From the NCBI GenBank assembly GCA_964475135.1, contig CAYYWL010000001.1, forward strand, positions 1-64,000: a DNA stretch of 64,000 bases. Reading direction: 5' to 3'. Position numbers and translations under genes: made by a program. Under the pieces are notes generated by a model. It ran no database searches, was not told the origin of the DNA, and was given only the letters and a program-made list of their open reading frames with translations. This DNA is from TMED14 sp964475135. GTDB lineage: Bacteria > Bacteroidota > Bacteroidia > Flavobacteriales > Schleiferiaceae. Positions 58,877-64,000 of this stretch are shown here, piece after piece (the first letter of the stretch is position 1; the number at the start of each line of letters is the position of its first letter).

Positions 58877-59508
58877 TGGAAGTTCGCATTTTAAACCAGC
58901 AAGGTCAGGAAACCGGTCGCACGGCTCAGTTGAATGACGAGATCTTCGGTATCACTCCGAACGATCATGCAATGTACCTTGATGTGAAGCAGTACTTGGC
59001 AAACCAGCGCCAGGGAACGCACAAGAGCAAGCAGCGTGCTGAGATCGCACGCACTACCAAGAAGCTGCACAAGCAGAAGGGTACGGGTGGCGCTCGTCAT
59101 GGTAGCATGAAGTCGCCTTTGTACCGTGGCGGTGGCCGTGTGTTCGGTCCAATTCCTCACGAGTACGGATTCAAGCTCAATAAGAAGTTGAAGTTGGTTG
59201 CTCGTAAGTCGGCTTTGAGCCAACTTGCAGCGTCAAACCAGATCCTAGTTGTGGATCAAATTGCAATGTCTGCACCAAAGACGAAAGACTACGGTGTGAT
59301 TCTTAAGGCTTTAGGTCTTGAGGGCAAGAAGTCCACAGTGGTATTGGCTGAACCAAATAATTCAGTATATTTGTCGTCCCGCAATTTTGAGGGCTCAAAA
59401 GTTGTAATTGCTTCAGAATTAAGCACTTATTCAATTTTGAACGGCGGTACACTGGTACTACTTGAGCCTTCGATTGCGAAAATTGAAACCGCCCTAACGG
59501 CCAAATAG
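58876..59508 (+). CDS. rplD: 50S ribosomal protein uL4
   Basis: 210 residues. The tunnel-loop segment KQKGTGGARHGSMKSPLYRGG (broken here) and VFGPIPHEY mark uL4. In E. coli it represses its own operon; no equivalent leader structure could be confirmed here. Confidence 0.98.
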   Translation: MEVRILNQQGQETGRTAQLNDEIFGITPNDHAMYLDVKQYLANQRQGTHKSKQRAEIARTTKKLHKQKGTGGARHGSMKSPLYRGGGRVFGPIPHEYGFKLNKKLKLVARKSALSQLAASNQILVVDQIAMSAPKTKDYGVILKALGLEGKKSTVVLAEPNNSVYLSSRNFEGSKVVIASELSTYSILNGGTLVLLEPSIAKIETALTAK

Positions 59509-59510
59509 TG

Positions 59511-59804
59511 ATGGAACAGATTCTAATTCGCCCGGTTCTTACCGAGAAAGCGACTGCCTCAGCAGAGGTAGCGAATCGCTACACGTTTGTCGTCGATAAG
59601 AAGGCGAACAAGCTGCAGATTAAGAAAGCAGTAGAGGAGCTTTACAAGGTCAACGTCGAAAACGTTCGTACTATGATTGCTCCAGCTAAGCGTATCGTGC
59701 GCTACACTAAGGCAGGGGTTATGGAAGGTCGCAAGCCATCTCTTAAGAAGGCTGTGATTGAGGTCCGTGCCGGTGAAACTATTGACATCTACGCAAACCT
59801 CTAA
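59511..59804 (+). CDS. rplW: 50S ribosomal protein uL23
   Basis: 97 residues. Tunnel-exit protein and docking site for trigger factor and SRP. EQILIRPVLTEKAT and the KANKLQIKKAVEELYKV helix are typical. ATG 59511 is preferred; a GTG at 59508 overlapping the rplD stop would add one residue. Confidence 0.97.
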   Translation: MEQILIRPVLTEKATASAEVANRYTFVVDKKANKLQIKKAVEELYKVNVENVRTMIAPAKRIVRYTKAGVMEGRKPSLKKAVIEVRAGETIDIYANL

Positions 59805-59807
59805 GTC

Positions 59808-60632
<825 letters not shown>

Positions 60633-60634
60633 TC

Positions 60635-60913
60635 ATGGCACGTTCGCTTAAAAAAGGTCCTTACATCCACTTCAAGCTCGAGAAGCGTGTGATGGAGAAT
60701 GTTGAGGCAGGTAAGAAGACCGTGATCAAGACTTGGTCTCGCGCTTCAATGATTAGTCCAGATTTTGTCGGTCAAACCATTGCGGTTCACAACGGCAAAA
60801 CCTTTGTACCCGTTTATGTTACCGAAAACATGGTAGGTCACAAGCTTGGAGAATTTGCTCCAACCCGTGTGTTCCGCGGCCATGCCGGTAAAAAAGATAA
60901 AGGCAAAAAGTAA
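60635..60913 (+). CDS. rpsS: 30S ribosomal protein uS19
   Basis: 92 residues, ending in a basic tail. MARSLKKGPYIHFKLEKRV and HKLGEFAPTRVFRGH (uS19 signature) are present. Two nucleotides after rplB. Confidence 0.98.
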   Translation: MARSLKKGPYIHFKLEKRVMENVEAGKKTVIKTWSRASMISPDFVGQTIAVHNGKTFVPVYVTENMVGHKLGEFAPTRVFRGHAGKKDKGKK

Positions 60914-60919
60914 TAAGCG

Positions 60920-61342
60920 ATGGGAGCTCGTAAAAAAATCCGCGCTAACGCGATTAAAGAGGCACGCCGCAGTGTTGCAATGGCTTCACTGAATAACTGC
61001 CCAACTTCACCCCGCAAGATGCGCCTTATGGCAGATCTCATTCGTGGAATGGAAGTAGCTAAGGCACTTTATGTCCTTAAGCACAGCAGCAAAGAGGCGT
61101 CAATTCGCCTTGAGAAGTTGCTCCTTTCGGCCTTGACGAATTGGCAAACCAAAAATCCAGAGGCTTCGGTCGATTCTGGTTTAGTGGTCCAGAGCATTAT
61201 GGTCGATGGTGGCCGTATGCTAAAGCGTGTCCAACCCGCACCACAGGGCCGTGCCCACCGTGTGCGCAAGCGTTCAAACCACGTTACCCTGGTGGTGGGT
61301 CGTGTTGCCGAAGAAGGTTCAACCAGCTCTGAAAACGCCTAA
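60920..61342 (+). CDS. rplV: 50S ribosomal protein uL22
   Basis: 140 residues, longer than E. coli (110) at both ends. LNNCPTSPRKMRLMADLIRG and the tunnel hairpin region MLKRVQPAPQGRAHRVRKR show the family. The loop seems unchanged, so no macrolide resistance deletion is seen. Confidence 0.97.
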   Translation: MGARKKIRANAIKEARRSVAMASLNNCPTSPRKMRLMADLIRGMEVAKALYVLKHSSKEASIRLEKLLLSALTNWQTKNPEASVDSGLVVQSIMVDGGRMLKRVQPAPQGRAHRVRKRSNHVTLVVGRVAEEGSTSSENA

Positions 61343-61344
61343 TC

Positions 61345-62115
61345 ATGGGACAAAAAGCTAATCCTATTGGCAATCGCCTTGGCTACATCCGTGGATGGGA
61401 GTCTAATTGGTACGGTGGCCGCAACTACGGAGATAAAATTGCTGAAGATGCAGCAATTCGTAAATACCTATATGCTCGTCTTAGTCGTGCAAACGTGTCG
61501 CGCATCATTATTGAGCGTACGCTTAAAGTAGTGACTGTAACGATTGCAACGGCTCGTCCTGGTGTGATTATCGGAAAGGGTGGTACTGAAGTAGACAAAC
61601 TTCGCGAAGAGCTCAAAAAGCTCACCAAGAAAGAGGTACAGATCAATATTCACGAGATTAAGCGTCCTGAACTAGATGCCAAGCTTGTTGCTGACAGCAT
61701 TGCGCGCCAGATCGAAGGTCGTATTTCTTTTCGCCGCGCTATCAAAATGTCTATGGGCAGTACGATGCGTATGGGAGCAGAGGGAATTAAAGTTCAGATC
61801 AGCGGCCGTTTGAATGGAGCTGAAATTGCTCGTTCAGAGAAGTTTAAAGAGGGTCGTACGCCACTTCACACGTTCCGTGCAGACATCGACTACCATATTT
61901 CTGAAGCTCACACCACTTACGGTCGCATCGGCATTAAGGTGTGGATTATGAAAGGCGAAGTATACGGTAAGCGTGACTTGAGTAATGTCCTCGGGCAGTC
62001 AGGAAAGCGTGTTGGTGCTGGTGCCCCATCATCTGCTGGTTCAGATCGTCCGCGTCGCGGAGCCGGTGGTGGCGATCGTGAGCGCCGTCGTCCTAACAAC
62101 AATCGTAAAGCCTAA
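61345..62115 (+). CDS. rpsC: 30S ribosomal protein uS3
   Basis: 256 residues. KH domain with VIIGKGGTEVDKLREEL-like GKGG motif, and MGAEGIKVQISGRLNGAEIAR (in parts). The last ~40 residues are a disordered Gly/Arg/Asn-rich tail (GGGDRERRRPNNNRKA), longer than in E. coli. mRNA entry channel protein. Confidence 0.98.
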   Translation: MGQKANPIGNRLGYIRGWESNWYGGRNYGDKIAEDAAIRKYLYARLSRANVSRIIIERTLKVVTVTIATARPGVIIGKGGTEVDKLREELKKLTKKEVQINIHEIKRPELDAKLVADSIARQIEGRISFRRAIKMSMGSTMRMGAEGIKVQISGRLNGAEIARSEKFKEGRTPLHTFRADIDYHISEAHTTYGRIGIKVWIMKGEVYGKRDLSNVLGQSGKRVGAGAPSSAGSDRPRRGAGGGDRERRRPNNNRKA

Positions 62116-62120
62116 CTGTC

Positions 62121-62543
62121 ATGCTTCAGCCGAAAAAGACTAAGTTCCGCAAAATGTTTAAGGGCAAAATGAAGGGTAGCGCGCAGCGCGGTGCCACTCT
62201 AGCCTTTGGTTCATACGGTATTAAGTCCCTTGAAGAGGTATGGATGACAGCCCGTCAAATTGAGGCTGCCCGTATCGCTGCTACCCGCTACATGAAGCGC
62301 GAGGGACAGCTTTGGATTCGAATCTTCCCAGATAAGCCTATCACGAAGAAGCCTCTTGAGGTTCGTATGGGTAAGGGTAAAGGTGCGGTAGAGTACTGGG
62401 CGGCTGTGGTTCGTCCAGGTCGTATGCTTTTTGAACTCGATGGAGTTTCTGAGGACATCGCTAAAGAAGCACTTCGCCTTGCGGCTCAGAAGCTTCCTGT
62501 AAAGACGAAGTTCGTAGTTCGTCGTGATTTGGTTAATGCTTAA
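62121..62543 (+). CDS. rplP: 50S ribosomal protein uL16
   Basis: 140 residues. MLQPKKTKFRKMFKGKMKG opens and KPLEVRMGKGKGAVEYW marks the family; the latter approaches the A-site tRNA. Its stop overlaps the rpmC start (TAATG). Confidence 0.98.
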   Translation: MLQPKKTKFRKMFKGKMKGSAQRGATLAFGSYGIKSLEEVWMTARQIEAARIAATRYMKREGQLWIRIFPDKPITKKPLEVRMGKGKGAVEYWAAVVRPGRMLFELDGVSEDIAKEALRLAAQKLPVKTKFVVRRDLVNA

Positions 62544-62746
62544 TGCCCCGTACCATGACAACTGCTGAATTGAAGAAAATGAATGCCGAGGAATTGGCAA
62601 ACCAGTACCGCACGCAAAAGACGGAACTTCTCGACCTTAAGCGCAAGCACCGTTTGAGCCCGCTTGAGAACCCCATGCGACTCACCGCGCTCCGCAAGGA
62701 CGTGGCTCGTTTGGCAACTGAATTGACCCAGCGTTCTAAGAACTAA
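62543..62746 (+). CDS. rpmC: 50S ribosomal protein uL29
   Basis: 67 residues as called from ATG 62543; starting at ATG 62555 (MTTAELKKMN) would give the usual length of 63. Two-helix protein with ELLDLKRKHRLSPLENPMRL. The upstream ATG overlaps the rplP stop in TAATG fashion, as elsewhere in the operon. Confidence 0.95.
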   Translation: MPRTMTTAELKKMNAEELANQYRTQKTELLDLKRKHRLSPLENPMRLTALRKDVARLATELTQRSKN

Positions 62747-62750
62747 TACG

Positions 62751-63011
62751 ATGGAAAACCAACGCAATCTGCGCAAAGAGCGCATCGGGGTAGTGACCTC
62801 GTCAGCTATGGACAAGACGGTTACCGTCAACGTATCACGTCGTGTAAAGCACGGTATGTACGGAAAGTTCATCACTTTCTCTAAGAAGTTTCACGCCCAC
62901 GACGAAACGAATGACTGCAACCATGGCGACACTGTTCGCATTATGGAAGTTCGTCCTCTTTCGAAGACTAAGAACTGGCGTGTTGTTGAAATCATTGAGC
63001 GCGCTAAGTAA
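62751..63011 (+). CDS. rpsQ: 30S ribosomal protein uS17
   Basis: 86 residues. KERIGVVTSSAMDKTVTV and VRIMEVRPLSKTKNWRV (OB-fold and signature). Four nucleotides after rpmC, 7 before rplN. Confidence 0.98.
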   Translation: MENQRNLRKERIGVVTSSAMDKTVTVNVSRRVKHGMYGKFITFSKKFHAHDETNDCNHGDTVRIMEVRPLSKTKNWRVVEIIERAK

Positions 63012-63018
63012 TTAAAAG

Positions 63019-63387
63019 ATGCTACAGACAGAATCAAGGCTCCGCGTTGCGGACAATACCGGCGCCAAAGAAGTTTTGGTGATTCGCGTGCTGGGTGGTA
63101 CTCGCCGCCGCTACGCTTCGGTGGGTGACACGATCGTGGTCACTGTAAAGGACGCTACCCCTTCAGGCAATGCCAAAAAAGGTACGGTGTCTAAGGCCGT
63201 GGTTGTTCGCACCAAAAAAGAGATTCGCCGTCCGGATGGTTCATACATCCGTTTCGACGACAACGCATGTGTGCTACTCAATGCAGCTGGAGAAATGCGC
63301 GGTACCCGTGTATTTGGTCCGGTGGCTCGTGAGCTTCGCGACAAGCAGTACATGAAGATTGTTTCACTGGCACCTGAAGTGCTTTAA
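63019..63387 (+). CDS. rplN: 50S ribosomal protein uL14
   Basis: 122 residues, exactly the standard length. MLQTESRLRVADNTGAKEV and RGTRVFGPVARELRDK (end signature GTRVFGPVARELR) are present. Start of the spc part of the cluster. Confidence 0.99.
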   Translation: MLQTESRLRVADNTGAKEVLVIRVLGGTRRRYASVGDTIVVTVKDATPSGNAKKGTVSKAVVVRTKKEIRRPDGSYIRFDDNACVLLNAAGEMRGTRVFGPVARELRDKQYMKIVSLAPEVL

Positions 63388-63399
63388 TCGCCTAGTACG

Positions 63400-63717
63400 A
63401 TGGCAAAGTTTCACATTAAAACTGGAGACACTGTAGTGGTGATCGCTGGTGCTCATAAGGGAGAGCAGGGCAAGATTGTTCGAATGATCCCCAAGCAGCA
63501 CCGCGCGATTGTCGAAGGTGTTAACCTGGTCACAAAGCACCTTAAGCCGAGTGCAACCAATCCACAGGGTGGACTCGAGAAAGTCGAAGCGCCCCTTCAT
63601 GTTTCAAACCTTATGCTGCTAGACAGCAAGGGTACGGCAACCCGTACTGGTCTTCGTGTTGAGCCCAACGGAACAAAAGTTCGTGTAGCTAAAAAAACCG
63701 GCGAAGTAATTAAATAA
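63400..63717 (+). CDS. rplX: 50S ribosomal protein uL24
   Basis: 105 residues. A KOW motif near the N-terminus (KTGDTVVVIAGAHKGEQGKI) and HVSNLMLLD are the family marks. Starts 50S assembly. The stop overlaps the rplE ATG by one base. Confidence 0.98.
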   Translation: MAKFHIKTGDTVVVIAGAHKGEQGKIVRMIPKQHRAIVEGVNLVTKHLKPSATNPQGGLEKVEAPLHVSNLMLLDSKGTATRTGLRVEPNGTKVRVAKKTGEVIK

Positions 63718-64000
63718 TGGAACCGAATCTAAAATCGAAGTACCTCAGTCAGGTCGTTCCGGCCATGATGGAGCAGTTTTCTTACACGAACCATATGCAG
63801 GTTCCGCGTCTTCAAAAGATTGTTTTGAGCCAAGGCCTTGGGGCTGCAGTTTCTGATAAGAAGCTGATTGAGTATGCTATCGAAGAAATGACCACGATTG
63901 CAGGTCAGAAAGCTGTGGCTACGAAGTCTAAGAAGGACATTTCCAACTTCAAACTTCGCAAGGGAATGCCGGTTGGAGTTCGTGTTACCCTCCGAGGTGA
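63717..64000 (+). CDS. rplE: 50S ribosomal protein uL5, N-terminal part cut by the window edge
   Basis: About 94 codons are visible. ATG 63717 overlaps the rplX stop. KIVLSQGLGAAVSD, the TIAGQKAVATKSKKDISNFKL region (in parts) and RKGMPVGVRVTLRG match uL5, which contacts 5S rRNA and the P-site tRNA. The frame is open at the window edge. Confidence 0.96.
   Translation, partial: MEPNLKSKYLSQVVPAMMEQFSYTNHMQVPRLQKIVLSQGLGAAVSDKKLIEYAIEEMTTIAGQKAVATKSKKDISNFKLRKGMPVGVRVTLRG

Overview
The window is a gap-interrupted piece of a Bacteroidota chromosome, most likely from the order Flavobacteriales (Schleiferiaceae/Cryomorphaceae-like). This is inferred from gene content and order, with no database search. 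Pointers are the gliding genes gldD/gldE next to ssb and mutY, several type IX secretion (T9SS) type B cargo proteins, a PorP/SprF protein, class II HMG-CoA reductase beside a GYDIA-type GHMP kinase, a DUF4290 gene beside murA, and repeated -7 promoter elements of the Bacteroidota type TAnnTTTG. Coding density is very high. Genes are often joined by ATGA or TAATG overlaps, and convergent neighbours overlap at their 3' ends.

Layout. 1-3118: end of an M16 peptidase-like gene, an EamA transporter and heme A synthase ctaA. 3078-6490 (minus): mutY-ssb-gldE-gldD. 6564-9566: HU, a TPR protein, a 29-residue basic protein, RNase G and recX. 9563-16710: threonine aldolase, release factor 2, a large T9SS cargo protein, fumarase and a small membrane protein. 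16777-20431: manC diverging from adk-obgE-PAP2-crcB. 20417-25421 (minus): a zinc-ribbon protein, a small membrane protein, HMG-CoA reductase, the GHMP kinase and a second T9SS cargo protein. 25495-33152: tRNA-Phe, then coaX-OMP-TPR-lptC-small membrane protein-CNNM-ppiD, mostly envelope genes. 33167-40133 (minus): purH-mreB-mreC-mreD-mrdA-rodA, the rod-shape operon. 40210-42270: an orphan MacB-like permease, msrC and dgkA. 42406-47844: a T9SS cassette of cargo, PorP-SPOR and cargo. 47913-54588 (minus): grpE-dnaJ, a TlpA-like thioredoxin, and uvrD-DUF4290-murA. 54916-64000: the str-S10-spc ribosomal run, cut off inside rplE.

How the parts fit together. Much of the window serves the cell envelope: wall elongation (MreBCD, PBP2, RodA, MurA, lipid kinase), LPS export (LptC), periplasmic folding (PpiD, TlpA) and T9SS/gliding (GldD, GldE, PorP-SPOR and four proteins with CHU_C-type C-termini). 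The rest is housekeeping: translation, DNA repair, the TCA cycle, CoA, heme A, purine and isoprenoid synthesis.

Three observations stand out. First, 11 genes have a -7 promoter element only 4-10 nt before the start codon, often back-to-back with a divergent promoter; this predicts leaderless or near-leaderless mRNAs. Second, the PorP barrel in the T9SS cassette is fused to a coiled coil and a SPOR-like domain, and the cargo gene after it is a mosaic of two other cargo genes here. Third, the 100-N gap is flanked by two identical 55-bp copies lying exactly at the contig edges, which looks like an assembler k-mer overlap and not a true repeat.
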